DNA from: Mucilaginibacter jinjuensis
GTDB lineage: Bacteria; Bacteroidota; Bacteroidia; Sphingobacteriales; Sphingobacteriaceae
DNA: 64,000 nucleotides
Direction: 5' to 3'
Assembly: GCF_028596025.1 (NCBI RefSeq)
Contig: NZ_CP117167.1
Span: forward strand, 2,294,001 to 2,358,000
Part shown: positions 8,448 through 19,078 of the stretch, one piece after another
Layout of the letters: every line of letters starts with the position of its first letter
Numbering within the stretch: the first letter of the stretch is position 1
The notes under the pieces: generated by a model
Told to the model about the DNA's origin: nothing
Databases searched by the model: none
The model's input: the letters and a program-made list of their open reading frames with translations, nothing else
Program-made: the position numbers and the translations under genes

Positions 8448-10580
8448 ATGAAATTTTCTAACGCCAGATCGGAAGTCTTTGCCATTATACTTTTCACATT
8501 TGTTTTTATCTGCTTATTTAGTCATCCGTCTATAGGGCAAAGTTTATTAAAACGTACCCTTACCCTGAATCTTGAACACACACGTGTTGCAGATGTGTTA
8601 GACGAAATGGGCAAGCAGGGACATTTTTATTTTTCATATGATGGTGATTTGGTTGAACGGGACAGTTTAGTTTCGATATCTGTAAAAGATGAAACCTTAT
8701 CCTCAGTTTTATTACGTCTTTTTCAAAATCGTTATTTATATACAGAACGTAGAAATTATCTGATTATAACGCCTCAGTTAAGGCGTTTTGCACTGATTAA
8801 CACGGATATAACAGATGAAGGAAGCAATTATTCGATAAGCGGAATTGTTGCAGACGAGCGTACCGGCGAGCGCCTGGTGAATGCGAGCATTTATGAAAAG
8901 CAGCAACTTGCCGCAACCTTGAGTGATGAGCACGGATACTTCCGGTTAAAGCTAAAAGCTGATTACCGTACGCCGATTCGTTTAACTGTCAGCAAATTTC
9001 GGTACCAGGACACGAGTATTAATTTTTTGCAGGCTGTTTTTGTAAACAGCCATGCAGATAATAGTAGCTATAAAAATATCGTGCATAAACATAACCGGAT
9101 AGAGCATACGGGTTGGGGTGACCTCTTTATTTCAACGCGCCAGAAGATACAGAGTTTAAACATTCCTGATTTTTTTGCTAAACGACCGTTTCAGGTATCG
9201 CTTACGCCCGGATTGAGTACGCATGGAATGTTCAGTCCCCAAGTGGTAAACAATTTTTCGCTCAACCTAATAGGAGGTTATACTGCTGGGGTTAAGGGAC
9301 TGGAAGTTGGCGGGTTGTTCAACATTAATAAAGGGGATTCAAAATTCCTCCAGTGGGCTGGCGTATTCAATTTGGTAGGCGGTAATATGACAGGGCTGCA
9401 GTTTGCGGGGGTAAACAATGTTGCGTTAGATACACTTAAAGGAGCACAAATTTCCTTATTCATAAACAAAGCAGAGGAAGAGGTTGCCGGTTTGCAATTT
9501 TCCATATTACACAACACCACCAGGCATCTGAAGGGAATGCAGATTGGTTTGATAAACGTGGCCGATACATCGGAGGGGATTAGCTTTGGTCTGATCAACA
9601 TCATGCATAACGGGTTTTATCAGCTGGCGTATTCTGTGAACAAATTCGCCGGCACAAATATCAGTTTCAAGTCAGGAACCCATCAGTTTTACACTACTTT
9701 GCTTTTTAGCGCAAATCCTACGGCTAACGTTCCGCTTTTAGCCGCAGGAATAGGAATAGGCCATGATTTTATGCTGAATTCACGGTTTTATATCTCTGCG
9801 GAAGCCAATATACGTCTTCCCGTCGACCAAACCCTTGAAGAGCGTTGGATACAGGGAAAGCTAATGCTTAATGCGCGAATTACCAAACACATATCCTTAT
9901 TGGCCGGGCCAACCTTCAATAAATATTCTTATATATGGAGTAATCCAAAAGAATATACTTTTGACCATAACGGTAATAACTTTTATGAACTTCATCAAAA
10001 CAGCTTCAAAAGAAATATTGGACTGGAAGCAGGCATTGCGTTCAATTCTGTCTTTAAACCGTTAGATAGGCCTGTCGATCATTCAAAAGCCTGGTCAACA
10101 AGTATCGCTATGACTGCCGGTGTCAGTGATCTGTCTACCTACGGTCAATTTATACCAGGTGCGGAAGTTACCTTGTACCGGGACCTTGGAAATGGGCTTA
10201 GCGGGCTGATAGCTACAGGCTACAATAGATTTCCGTCCAATTCAGACAAAAACTCGGTATTTAAAGAGGAAAATTACAATGCCAGTGCTTACGATATTAT
10301 TCCTGTTAAAACGGGGGTGCGATACAGGTTAACACCGCGGTTTTTTATTGAGGGCGCCGTTGGGGAGCAATTTAGCAGTTCCAGGTCTTACCTTTTAACC
10401 AATTCGCTAAACCACGATATTTATGATGGCAATTATTCTGCTAAGAGTTCATTTATGTACAGTGTTTGTGCTGGGTTTATATTAGATAACGGAATAGAAC
10501 TTGGAGTTAAAAAAGAGGTTTATGGGTTAGGTAACGAGCAACAATATGCATTTAGATTGGGTTACAATTTTAAATGGTAG
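8448..10580 (+). CDS. STN and carboxypeptidase-regulatory-like outer-membrane signalling protein with surface-repeat barrel
   Basis: 710 residues with a signal sequence. An STN secretin/TonB-short domain (~35-105: LTLNLEHTRVADVLDEMGKQ) is followed by a carboxypeptidase-regulatory-like beta-sandwich (~128-190: YSISGIVADERTGERLVNAS). Next come repeats of the pattern aGvfN/gLQFAGVNNVA/GMQIGLINVA, like the LA_2272 surface repeat, and then a C-terminal beta-barrel ending GYNFKW. No TonB plug or full TonB-dependent barrel is present, so this sigma/anti-sigma unit is wired to a non-transporter surface protein. Its last ~150 residues resemble the repeated half-barrel of the protein at 11218-12195. 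The ligand is unknown. Confidence 0.8.
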   Translation: MKFSNARSEVFAIILFTFVFICLFSHPSIGQSLLKRTLTLNLEHTRVADVLDEMGKQGHFYFSYDGDLVERDSLVSISVKDETLSSVLLRLFQNRYLYTERRNYLIITPQLRRFALINTDITDEGSNYSISGIVADERTGERLVNASIYEKQQLAATLSDEHGYFRLKLKADYRTPIRLTVSKFRYQDTSINFLQAVFVNSHADNSSYKNIVHKHNRIEHTGWGDLFISTRQKIQSLNIPDFFAKRPFQVSLTPGLSTHGMFSPQVVNNFSLNLIGGYTAGVKGLEVGGLFNINKGDSKFLQWAGVFNLVGGNMTGLQFAGVNNVALDTLKGAQISLFINKAEEEVAGLQFSILHNTTRHLKGMQIGLINVADTSEGISFGLINIMHNGFYQLAYSVNKFAGTNISFKSGTHQFYTTLLFSANPTANVPLLAAGIGIGHDFMLNSRFYISAEANIRLPVDQTLEERWIQGKLMLNARITKHISLLAGPTFNKYSYIWSNPKEYTFDHNGNNFYELHQNSFKRNIGLEAGIAFNSVFKPLDRPVDHSKAWSTSIAMTAGVSDLSTYGQFIPGAEVTLYRDLGNGLSGLIATGYNRFPSNSDKNSVFKEENYNASAYDIIPVKTGVRYRLTPRFFIEGAVGEQFSSSRSYLLTNSLNHDIYDGNYSAKSSFMYSVCAGFILDNGIELGVKKEVYGLGNEQQYAFRLGYNFKW

Positions 10581-11217
10581 CATATGTGTTTTTTGGCAGG
10601 TTCATCATATAATGGCATACTACTTTGGTTATATACACAAGGAATCTCATTGCAGTCGTCCATGTTAAGAATCAGGCAGGCAAGAATATACAGATTATCA
10701 AAGACCGTCACATAATTCACTTAATCATGATGAGTTTACGTGAACATGCGATATGAAGATGTCTATCGTATTTTACTTGGTATCACCGTTCTTTCTATCT
10801 TCTTCGTTGAGGGCACATTCAAATGTATTAAATTTCATTGTTAATCAATTCTGGCGGGGGGTATTGTAATCGAATAAACGATTTGTTAGTTCGCTGTGCC
10901 TTTTAAGCATATATCGTTAGTAAACCACGTTATGATTATTTTACGTTTCATGTTCAGTATGATCAAAAACTCAAATCTCGCAACCTTAATCTCTTGAGCA
11001 ATATCCAATAATGGTATAAATGCGGGCAGGGGCCGGTTCAATGATTTGCTGCGAATACGCGGGTACCTGGTTGCTATTTAATCGCAGGTAGTTACGGTAA
11101 TGCTCAATGGTCTCTATTTCATTCACATGCCGAATTTGCTATATCGTAATTTTGCCACAATCAATAAGAAGGAATGGATATGATGATTTACATTCCTTCC
11201 TATTGATATAGGTTCGT
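10581..11217. other. Intergenic region between convergent barrel genes
   Basis: No gene supported. A ~48-codon minus-strand frame around 10985-11130 (GTG start, reading NEIETIEHYRNYLRLN) is open but unrecognised. It may hold terminators for the two converging genes. Confidence 0.35.
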
Positions 11218-12195
11218 TTACAGCTTAAACCGGTATCCTATTTTTGCCGCAACAGTATTGGGAATTGCCTGACTCGTGTAAAAATCAAATTTAATTCCCA
11301 AATCAAGTCCGTTATGAAATCTCAAACCCATCCCGGGAGTATAATTAAATCCGCTTTTAATGATACTGTTTGTACTGATCGCTGCCCCTGCATCCCCACT
11401 CAAATAGAAGCTATTTCCCGGGTAGAAGCGCAAACCTCCTTTTAAAGGTATCAAATCTATACCTCTATTATAATAGCGCCCGGCTTTAGCGTCCCATGAA
11501 AAGCTGAGCTGTTTTTCCGTATGCGAAAATCCAGTTGTTAAAACGGCTTCCAAATACTCATTTAGTAGTTTATATGCGAAAATTTCACCGCCTAACATTA
11601 ATCCCCCGCTCCAGGCTGCCCCGGTACTAAAGCCAACACCCATTTGCCATGATTGTATTTCTTGTTTGCCGTCAGATGAGCTTTTTTTGTTAAAAGGTAA
11701 GCCGTAACCAATCCTTAATCCAATAGTTTGGGCTCCCCTGATCCTTTCAATGTTTTCATAGTGAAGACTGAAATTCAGGCCATTATCCAGTGCAAATCCT
11801 ACAGATGGAGACCATATAAAGGAATTTCCATAACGCTTCGAACTCAATGCGACGCCCGCGTCTGCCCCCAGATATATGCTTTTTGATACCGATAGTTTCA
11901 AGCCGGCCTTAACCGGAAAAGCATTGTAAGATTCTCCGTAGGGGGCCGAATAATCAACCAGGCCATAAATACTTTTTTCAAATAAATGCGTAAATCCAAC
12001 ACCCATGGTAGCAGAGATAGGACCGGCTAATTTTTTTTCCAGGCCTATATCAACTCCGAGTCTTGAACCGAATGTTTTTGAACTGGCTTCACCGCCTGTT
12101 ACACCAATATTCCATCGCCATGGCTCGTTTTGGGCATGCGCAAAAGAAGTGTTCATTAAAATTAGAATTAGGGGAATGAAAAGTTTTTTTTTCAT
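11218..12195 (-). CDS. Outer-membrane beta-barrel protein made of two repeated halves
   Basis: 325 residues with signal peptide MKKKLFIPLILILMNTSFAHA and a final aromatic-basic strand (KIGYRFKL) typical of outer-membrane barrels. The mature protein is an internal duplication: WRWNIGVTGG / QSWQMGVGFS, FPVKAGLKLSVSKSIYLGAD / IPLKGGLRFYPGNSFYLSGD, and WSPSVGFALDNGLNFSLHY / YTPGMGLRFHNGLDLGIKF align in order, each half about 150 residues. The start at 12195 is set by the signal peptide. It converges with the STN-barrel gene, whose C-terminus belongs to the same repeat family, suggesting local duplication. Function unknown. Confidence 0.8.
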   Translation of the reverse strand: MKKKLFIPLILILMNTSFAHAQNEPWRWNIGVTGGEASSKTFGSRLGVDIGLEKKLAGPISATMGVGFTHLFEKSIYGLVDYSAPYGESYNAFPVKAGLKLSVSKSIYLGADAGVALSSKRYGNSFIWSPSVGFALDNGLNFSLHYENIERIRGAQTIGLRIGYGLPFNKKSSSDGKQEIQSWQMGVGFSTGAAWSGGLMLGGEIFAYKLLNEYLEAVLTTGFSHTEKQLSFSWDAKAGRYYNRGIDLIPLKGGLRFYPGNSFYLSGDAGAAISTNSIIKSGFNYTPGMGLRFHNGLDLGIKFDFYTSQAIPNTVAAKIGYRFKL

Positions 12196-12496
12196 AAATA
12201 AGTTGTTTGAAAAATATTGAAATATTGGATTTGAGACAACTCGATTAAATGCCACCCTTACAGCGAATGGAAAATTTTAAACTAAAAAATTATGGATTGA
12301 CAGTGCAAATGAGTTTTCGACATGACAAATCAGACCGTACTGATAAGGCTTTAACGCCACCCAACTGGGCCTGAAACACATATTGAATAAGCGGGAAAAA
12401 CGAAGTCAAGAAAATGGAAACATAGTGATCAGGATAAACTAAAGGGTATATAACGGGTTACATTTTAAATATAAAAGCGATTTTTTAGATTTGAGC

Positions 12497-12673
12497 ATGT
12501 TGTCCGACATCCTAAAACTTATTATCGAAAAAGGCGATCTATTTGGAATTACCATTGCTTGCTTTATCTTGTTTTTTACCGCTATTCTTCGCAAAATCAA
12601 ACAGGATGGCGCGGATGCCAACCAGCATATCAGCTACCTGATCAAACTTTTACGTCTGGTATTCATATTTTAG
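12497..12673 (+). CDS. Possible small single-pass membrane protein
   Basis: 58-residue frame with one hydrophobic helix (FGITIACFILFFTAILRKI) followed by basic residues. There is no recognisable family and no strong ribosome site. It could be a small phage- or element-type membrane peptide or an accidental frame. Confidence 0.3.
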   Translation: MLSDILKLIIEKGDLFGITIACFILFFTAILRKIKQDGADANQHISYLIKLLRLVFIF

Positions 12674-12736
12674 GTTTGTACCATCCGGTTTAGCGACTTG
12701 TTAATTAAAAGAAATCATAGATTTAAGCATTATTGA

Positions 12737-12942
12737 TTATTGAGAGCAGTCGTGATTCGTGCTACCACCGTCGCACATTTCGTCTACACAATTATCATTT
12801 TTTCCTGTGCACACAGAGTTATGCAAAACGCCATCTCCTCCTCTGATATACTTTGCGCGTTTTTCAGAAAGGTCAATTACGCCCATTGGGTTTATTTGTG
12901 CTAATCTTTCCAGATTATTAACAGGTTCTGAATTTTTTTCAT
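12737..12942 (-). CDS. Second GG-leader peptide precursor, leader interrupted at an A7 run
   Basis: From ATG at 12886 a 49-residue peptide is intact: LSEKRAKYIRGG ends the leader and the core contains four cysteines in a Gly/Asn/Asp-rich tail ending HDCSQ. No ATG lies further upstream in that frame. An ATG at 12942 begins a leader-like MKK in another frame, and adding one base to the seven-A run just after it (12933-12939) joins both into a 68-aa precursor with Gly35-Gly36. It resembles the precursor at 894-1097 in design but has a different core. It sits directly downstream of a receptor-like outer-membrane gene. No maturase is adjacent, so it may be a bacteriocin-like peptide needing only export. 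Confidence 0.65.
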
Positions 12943-13022
12943 CTTGTCATGATCTGAGTTTATTATAAGTTGTTGTAGCAAAAAATGAGGTGCTTAGCAA
13001 TGACAGTTCTGAAGCAATTGGA

Positions 13023-15145
13023 TTAATTCACTCTGATTTCAGATGTGTCATTTTTAGTCCTTTTGTTTCTGATTGAAAATTTATTTCCGGTTAGGAAATT
13101 ATACCTGAGTCCAATTCGAAAATACCGGTCATTCCTGAGCGCAATTTGGCTCAAATATGTTGGGCCAAAATCTTGATAATAGCTTAATTTGTTACGCCCC
13201 AAAATGTCATTGATGTTAGCAGTTATGATAAGTTTATCGTTAAGTATAGATGTCCGATAACCTGCTGTTAAGCTGGTAACTTCATACATATCACCATAGT
13301 TTATTTGGGATTTTGGACGATAGAATATTCGTAAATCGAACTTGTTCCTTTTATCTATGGAAAAGGATTGGAACGAACTCACATTGTAATTGAAATAATT
13401 TATCGAAGTGTTATCCAATAATTTCGTTTCCGTATTTGATGCGGTTAAAGTGTTGGAACAACTCCACCATTTAAAAAAGGTTAAAGGGAAATTTATATTG
13501 ATGCCAGCATCGTTTTCAAAGGAGTAACTGGTGATCTGGTTTTTTTGAACGAGCCCTTGATCACTTGATTGGGGTACTACCTCTTTCAGATTCTTTTTAT
13601 AAGAGTCATAAGCGGTAATACTCAGTTTAGATATGTTGTATGACAATTCAAAGTTGTTAAGAAACTGAGGCTTTAAATCAGGTTGTCCGGTAATATCAGT
13701 AAATCGGTTTGTGGGGTTCTGATTGGGATTAAAATCAGTATATCCAGGTCTTATAATACGCCTGTTATAACTTAAAACCAGTTGCTGTTTTACCTTGCTC
13801 TTAAAGTTATGTTGAATGGTAAAGGCAGGGAAAAAATTTAAATAATTTTTACTAAGGCTCTCGTTAAGTAATGGTGCAATGCCTTCAGAGTTAGTGTTTT
13901 CTAACCGACCTCCAAATTGGTAATCGAAGCTCTTATTTGAACCAACAAAGTTTAGATAAGCCGCCGAAACGGTTTCCTTGTAATTAAAATCAGATTTGGT
14001 TAGATCGTCATTGAGGCTGTTATCCTGAATCGTGTAATCGAAATTATCCTCGTTTTTGATGAAAGACACTTTGGCACCGGCGTCCATTTCGACTTGTTTG
14101 CTGACTTTAATTGAGTAATCCGATTTAACTGAATATATCCTAACTTTATAGTCGCGTATATTGTTAAAAAGCTCATTTTTATAGTTGCCGCCGTCAACAG
14201 CATATGCACTCGCCAAAAGTGAATTATTCTCAAATCTGTAATCATTAATATCCAAGAAAAAAGCTATTTCTTCGTTTTTCTTAGCGTTTAGCACATGGCT
14301 CAAACGAAGATTCACTGTATTATTATGATTATGCAATAGTCTGTCGCTTCCTTTCGAATTGATTGTCGAATCAATAGCTGTGCTTGTTGAGCTAAACTGC
14401 TGTACATATCCTCTGTTATACTCTATATATAAAGGAATATACAAAGAAAAGGTGCCGTCAAATGTTGTGGTCTTGCTTAGGTCAGCATTAAAGCCGAATC
14501 TTGTGGATAAAGTTGAAGACTTTGCCAACGAGGTTATTAGTTGATCACGGGTCAATTCCGGATCAATATATTTCAAAGTGTTATCGTTTTGTTGATAATC
14601 CTTTTTGAATGAATAATCGATGGAAGCAAAAGTTCTAATGTTGCCTATTCTATAGTTTAAATTAGTGCCGATGCTTGCATACGGCTCATTTACACCAGAT
14701 ACCCCCTTGACTGGCTAAGTTGCTGTCCCATACTTTCGTGTACGTCGCTGGTCATTTTATCCTTTTTAGTGATTATATTGATGACAGCGCCTCCGTTTGA
14801 GTCATATTTGACGGATGGATTTGAAATAATTTCTATTTTATCAATTGACTCGGCGACTATATTATTCAAAAAGGACGCTTGTTGTTCTTTAGAAACATAC
14901 TGACCTTTACCATCAATTAATATTAATACGCCGCCTTTACCGTTTATAACAAGTTCATTTTTTTCGTTGAGATTGACGCCGGGAAGTTTAGGTAACAGTT
15001 CAGATAAGGTGTTGCCCGCTAAAAGGCTGTTAGACTCTACCGAAATTATCAGACGGTCTAATTTTATCTGAGGCTGTGCGGTAGCGAAACTGGTTAAGCC
15101 AATTAATAAAATTAATAGTAGAAGCGTCAAATTTCTGTTATGCAT
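13023..15145 (-). pseudogene. TonB-plug outer-membrane beta-barrel protein (OMP_b-brl_3 type), frameshifted
   Basis: The N-terminal piece (14690-15145) has a signal peptide and a TonB plug (LSELLPKLPGVNLN, VLILIDGKGQYVS, IDKIEIISNPSVKYDSNGGA, a classical TonB-receptor plug string). The C-terminal piece (13023 to ~14690) is a large barrel reading GVNEPYASIGTNLNYRIG at its start and ending with strands such as YFRIGLRYNF. The two are in different frames; one extra base in the run of five Gs at 14702-14706 rejoins them. The usual N-terminal carboxypeptidase-like domain is absent. The gene lies just upstream of the GG peptide at 12737-12942 and may have been its transporter or receptor. Confidence 0.8.
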
Positions 15146-16252
15146 ATTGTGATAAAGAGTTAATAGGCCACTTTAATAGCGCTAATAACCTAGATGATTA
15201 AGGTTGTATTGAAAATATGTATAAATCTTCTAAAAAAAGTATGATAGGTATAAAATTTACATGAAATTACCCTTATAATGATGAAATATCTTTTTAACTG
15301 GTTTTATTGAGTTTAATACTATGATTTGAAGGTGAATTTTAGATTGAAATCAGATAATTGTTAAAATTTGCATGATTTCTGTTAATAATCTTCTTAATTG
15401 AGAATATAAGAAAATATTATTAGTCAATTCGGTTTTATTTCTACTAATTGAAACCAGTGTATTACTATGGTTATAATGCGGATGTTGGGAAGAAACTAAA
15501 ACGCAAGAATTTCCAAGGTTAATGCTTTCTGAAACTTTTGTATGGTTAAATCATTATTTTTCTCCACATTGTAAGTAGTTCTTTCAGAGTTCCTGCACAC
15601 TCCATCGAATCTTACCGGATGTTGAAATCCGCCTTATTTTTTTGGTGGGGGCGGGGGTAATGCCTATAATTTAGGATTGCTGAACCGAGAATTATGGCTG
15701 ATTGTTACGATTGCGTGTCAGATTTCAGCATTGTAAAAAATAAAAACTATAATTATTCTTCGGTTCAAATTGGGTAATCATATACTGCGAAGCTTTGGCA
15801 ATATTGAAATTTAAATCAAATTCATCAAACTAAAAAATGTCTTAAAAGCAAAAAGCAAGCTCTAACATATAAACGAAAAAGTAACCTAGCGGGTATTACG
15901 GGTATACTTACCTGTGCCAAATGAAAAGGTCATGATTTGCGAACCTGGTTTGTGGTTAAATGTTATCAGGAATTCAACCACTAGGTTGCTCATGCTTCTA
16001 ATAGTAATGAGCGGGTGTAAAAAGGAGGACGCATTTAAGGCGGAATTAAACAAGTCGTTAGTATTGTCTTAAGTTAGGAGGAAAACCTCATTCGGCCGGC
16101 GTCACCTGGTCTTTTATATAGCCCTGATGAACATGTATCATACATGGCTAATGCAGGGGGGATTTTTAGTATTTGGTTTGCCGCCAACTCCGGTACTGTT
16201 GGTTTTTCTATTACGGATCTATTAAACCTCATACCCCTTAATCAACCTTTAG
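15146..16252. other. Long AT-rich intergenic region with a lipoprotein remnant
   Basis: Mostly non-coding. At 15992-16072 a plus-strand frame reads a lipoprotein signal, LLIVMSGCKKEDAFKAELNK, then stops. Beyond it another frame (~16110-16300) reads on without interruption, suggesting a decayed small lipoprotein. A G-rich patch (GGTGGGGGCGGGGG) lies at about 15641-15655. The promoter of the receptor-like gene should lie just above 15145. Confidence 0.4.
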
Positions 16253-17635
16253 TTATCGCTGCTGAAAATTTCTGGGATCTGTATAAATGGAACCATTAGG
16301 TAAAAGGATTTTCTCGGTTAGCTTGTTAAGTCTACCGCTTGCCTTACGTTGAATATAAACTCGGGTACTATTCGTGCCATAAGACTTATTTAGATCAATA
16401 ACCGTAAAAACATCGGGCTTTACTTCCAACATCTCGAATTCCCGAATTGGCTTACCGGGCTCATGGATTTGCCAAAAAAGTTTCCCTTGATGACTAACCA
16501 CCAGATGAGTATCATCGTATTTACCTGCAATTTCTTGATAGCACTTTGCGATCTTATCATTTGGATTGATTTTGCTATCCTCTAACTGCCATTGAACCGA
16601 AGCTTTTAATATTGAATCTGCAGATTTATTTAAAATATCCTGCCAAATGAACCGCCGGGTTTCAGCCAAGGCATCTTTTCCTGTGGTTACAGAATCGGGC
16701 AATACGCCGGTGCCTTCCCAGCCTACTTGCGAATTAGGTCCAACTACCATTTTAAAAGGCAAGAACACAATAAGATTGTCCTTTAAAGGCACAAATGAAC
16801 CAGCAATACCCGCTCCTGCTGATGCCTCACCTACAACAGTAGCGCGATGCAGCTTCTGCATTGCGTAAGCAAAGCCTTCGGCAGCTGAACCCGTACCTGG
16901 GCCAATAAGTATATAAACCTTTGCTGCAGGATTTCTTTTCCCTGGTACATAAGCGTATGTCCATTCTTGCTCATCCCTGGATCTGTCTTTATAAAAGCCG
17001 TTTAAATAAAATTGCTCATCGCCCGCATTATAAAAGTAAGAAGCTAAAAAGCGCCCCATCTGGCCACTTCCGCCTCCGTTTGCCCGTATGTCTACAATTA
17101 TGTATTTGCTGTAGGCAGCCATATTCATCGCAGCCGCTGCTATATCAAACGCTTCCTGCGTTGCGTAAAACCCACCCGGGATGTTAATATAAGCTACAGA
17201 CGATAAAGGGTCAAGATCCACGTTTCTAAATCCATAATTCTGCCTTTGTAATTGCTCAAGTTCTGATCCGCTGTTGTTTGCTGCATAAGCCGGTGAGGTT
17301 AGGTTTTTATATTGAGACTCGTTCTGCAAGACGTGGAGGTGTACATCTCTGTGGACTTGTTGCAAATCTGCGGTTAATTGTTCGGCTAATCTTTGTTCTG
17401 TCAGGTTAAGATATTTTCCATCGCGTTCATTTTTCAACAACGCATTTTGGTATTGTATTGAAATCTCCGGAAAGGGGTAACGCTCAATCAGCGCAGCCGT
17501 AAGTTTTTCGACAATTTCACGAGCATCTGTTTTGTTGACGCTTTGCGCATTAACATAATGCGGGGAGAAAAACAATATTATTGTAATTATAAACAGGCAG
17601 CTAACAACTGGGGTAAAGGGGTATCTGGAATTCAT
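16253..17635 (-). CDS. S41-family (Tsp/CtpA-like) exported peptidase
   Basis: 460 residues with a signal peptide (~1-30). It contains the S41 core: VDIRANGGGSGQMGRFLASY, the nucleophile Ser250 in GPGTGSAAEGFAYAM, and VVGEASAGAG in the region of the catalytic Lys/Glu in this family. No PDZ domain is apparent, as in the IRBP/tricorn-like S41 branch found widely in Bacteroidota. A ~100-residue helical N-terminal domain precedes the core. It is a periplasmic or surface serine protease with unknown substrate. Its position near a GG peptide and receptor gene is suggestive, but over 1 kb of non-coding DNA separates them. Confidence 0.88.
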   Translation of the reverse strand: MNSRYPFTPVVSCLFIITIILFFSPHYVNAQSVNKTDAREIVEKLTAALIERYPFPEISIQYQNALLKNERDGKYLNLTEQRLAEQLTADLQQVHRDVHLHVLQNESQYKNLTSPAYAANNSGSELEQLQRQNYGFRNVDLDPLSSVAYINIPGGFYATQEAFDIAAAAMNMAAYSKYIIVDIRANGGGSGQMGRFLASYFYNAGDEQFYLNGFYKDRSRDEQEWTYAYVPGKRNPAAKVYILIGPGTGSAAEGFAYAMQKLHRATVVGEASAGAGIAGSFVPLKDNLIVFLPFKMVVGPNSQVGWEGTGVLPDSVTTGKDALAETRRFIWQDILNKSADSILKASVQWQLEDSKINPNDKIAKCYQEIAGKYDDTHLVVSHQGKLFWQIHEPGKPIREFEMLEVKPDVFTVIDLNKSYGTNSTRVYIQRKASGRLNKLTEKILLPNGSIYTDPRNFQQR

Positions 17636-17851
17636 ATATTGCTACAAATATAATTATCCGAATGATATTGTGCTATAATATGGCCAGCTATTCCTAGCAT
17701 GTATTGCCCTGACCACAATTGATTCAAATAATGTATTTGATCTTAAAAAAACACCTACCTCATGTATAAGGTGTGAAATATTATTTTTTGCTTCTCCAAC
17801 CTTTGCTTCCACAATCGCCGCATGGTGCGGTGAGGATTAAAGTAAAGTATT

Positions 17852-18381
17852 ATGTTGTCCTCAATTTCCTGGCAGCACTATCTCATAGCTGTTGTAATCA
17901 TTACTATTTCTTATTATCTGTATGTCGTTCTCAGGTATTTTCAAAAAGAAATAGAACATCTATTTAACCGCAAGCCACAAACCGCTGGGATATTTTCAAC
18001 TGCCCAATCTCCTAATATTTCCGTTATGGGTCAGGTAAAACCTGATATTGGCGTAACTATTGGCGAAACACAAAACTTACCCTTTGCAGATGTTTTACCT
18101 GATGATCCCAAAGAAGAGATCACCGGCTTAATTCGTGAGACTAGTATACACACTGACCCCTCTTCAGAATTAGTTTCTGAAGCAGGTACCCTGATTGAAG
18201 CATTTAGGGACGTCGACGACAAGCAGGAATTGTAATACTCGTAGGAATTTTGGTAGGCTCTTATAAAAGTTTTGAGGAGCAAATAGATCTACCGGCCGTA
18301 CTAAGTCGAATAGTGGAAATTTCCAAAGACAAATTAAAATTCACAATTGCCCTATCAGACTTTCAAAATACCTGGACATAG
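17852..18381 (+). pseudogene. TraD-position small membrane protein of the conjugation operon, frameshifted
   Basis: An N-terminal transmembrane helix (HYLIAVVIITISYYLYVVLR) is followed by a soluble tail that stops at 18235. The next frame continues without a gap as ILVGSYKSFEEQIDLPAVLS to 18381, a sequence that belongs to this small Bacteroidota Tra protein family. One extra T at GAATTG (18230-18231) joins both. It precedes traE as the first gene of the operon. Whether the break is real or an assembly indel cannot be told from sequence alone. Confidence 0.6.
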
Positions 18382-18413
18382 GAAGATTATCCGTTCACAT
18401 CAAATTCAACATT

Positions 18414-18752
18414 ATGAAATCTCAAAAAAAAGAAATCGGTTTAATAGCGGCAATTTTTTTAAGGCACTTCATCGCAACGATTACCTTATTGATAATTAGC
18501 CTTGGCCTATATGCGCAGGATGGTAATTCAGGTATTACCGCCGCTACCAGTCAGGTCAAAAGTTATTTTTCCACAGGTACAAGCCTAATGTATGCTATTG
18601 GTGCGATAATGGGCCTTGTAGGCGCAATCAAAGTATTCAAAAAATGGAATGACGGCGAACATGATACCGGCAAAGTAGCTTCAAGCTGGTTCGGCAGTTG
18701 TATATTTTTAGTGGTAGTAGCCACGGTATTGAAATCATTCTTCGGCGTATAA
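18414..18752 (+). CDS. traE: TraE, conjugative transposon membrane protein (DUF4134)
   Basis: 112 residues with a signal/first helix (FIATITLLIISLGLYAQ), then two transmembrane helices around YAIGAIMGLVGAIKVFKKW and the C-terminal IFLVVVATVLKSFF. The motif KVFKKWNDGEHDTGKVASSW is diagnostic of DUF4134/TraE, the VirB2-like pilin position of Bacteroidota type IV secretion. It lies 9 bp upstream of traF in a tightly packed operon. Confidence 0.93.
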   Translation: MKSQKKEIGLIAAIFLRHFIATITLLIISLGLYAQDGNSGITAATSQVKSYFSTGTSLMYAIGAIMGLVGAIKVFKKWNDGEHDTGKVASSWFGSCIFLVVVATVLKSFFGV

Positions 18753-18761
18753 ATTTATATC

Positions 18762-19076
18762 ATGGCATTATATCAGATCAATAAGGGAATTAACAAGCCA
18801 ATAGAGTTTAAAGGTTTGATAGGACAATATATCGGCTACCTGGCGGCAGGCCTTGTATTATTGCTGATTGGGTTTGCTATTATGTATATCGTGGGTGTGC
18901 CGGTAATTTCATGCATCATAATTATCTCCGTGTTAGGCAGCGCTCTTTTTTATCAGGTATTCAAATTGAGCCATAAATACGGCGAACACGGATTAATGAA
19001 GAAAGCAGCCAAAAGATACTTGCCCGGGCATTTGAAGTTCACTACACGAAATATCTTTTTACAACTAAAGAAATAA
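18762..19076 (+). CDS. traF: TraF, conjugative transposon membrane protein (DUF4133)
   Basis: 104 residues starting ALYQINKGINKPIEFKGLIG, the DUF4133 signature, with two adjacent transmembrane helices (~24-68). It corresponds to VirB3, which anchors the VirB4 ATPase. The start of traG is 2 bp after its stop, consistent with translational coupling. Confidence 0.93.
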   Translation: MALYQINKGINKPIEFKGLIGQYIGYLAAGLVLLLIGFAIMYIVGVPVISCIIIISVLGSALFYQVFKLSHKYGEHGLMKKAAKRYLPGHLKFTTRNIFLQLKK

Positions 19077-19078
19077 TC

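Noticed and set aside
12759-12968. 69-codon plus-strand frame
   Set aside because: Antisense to the GG-leader peptide, whose sequence is clearly protein-like.
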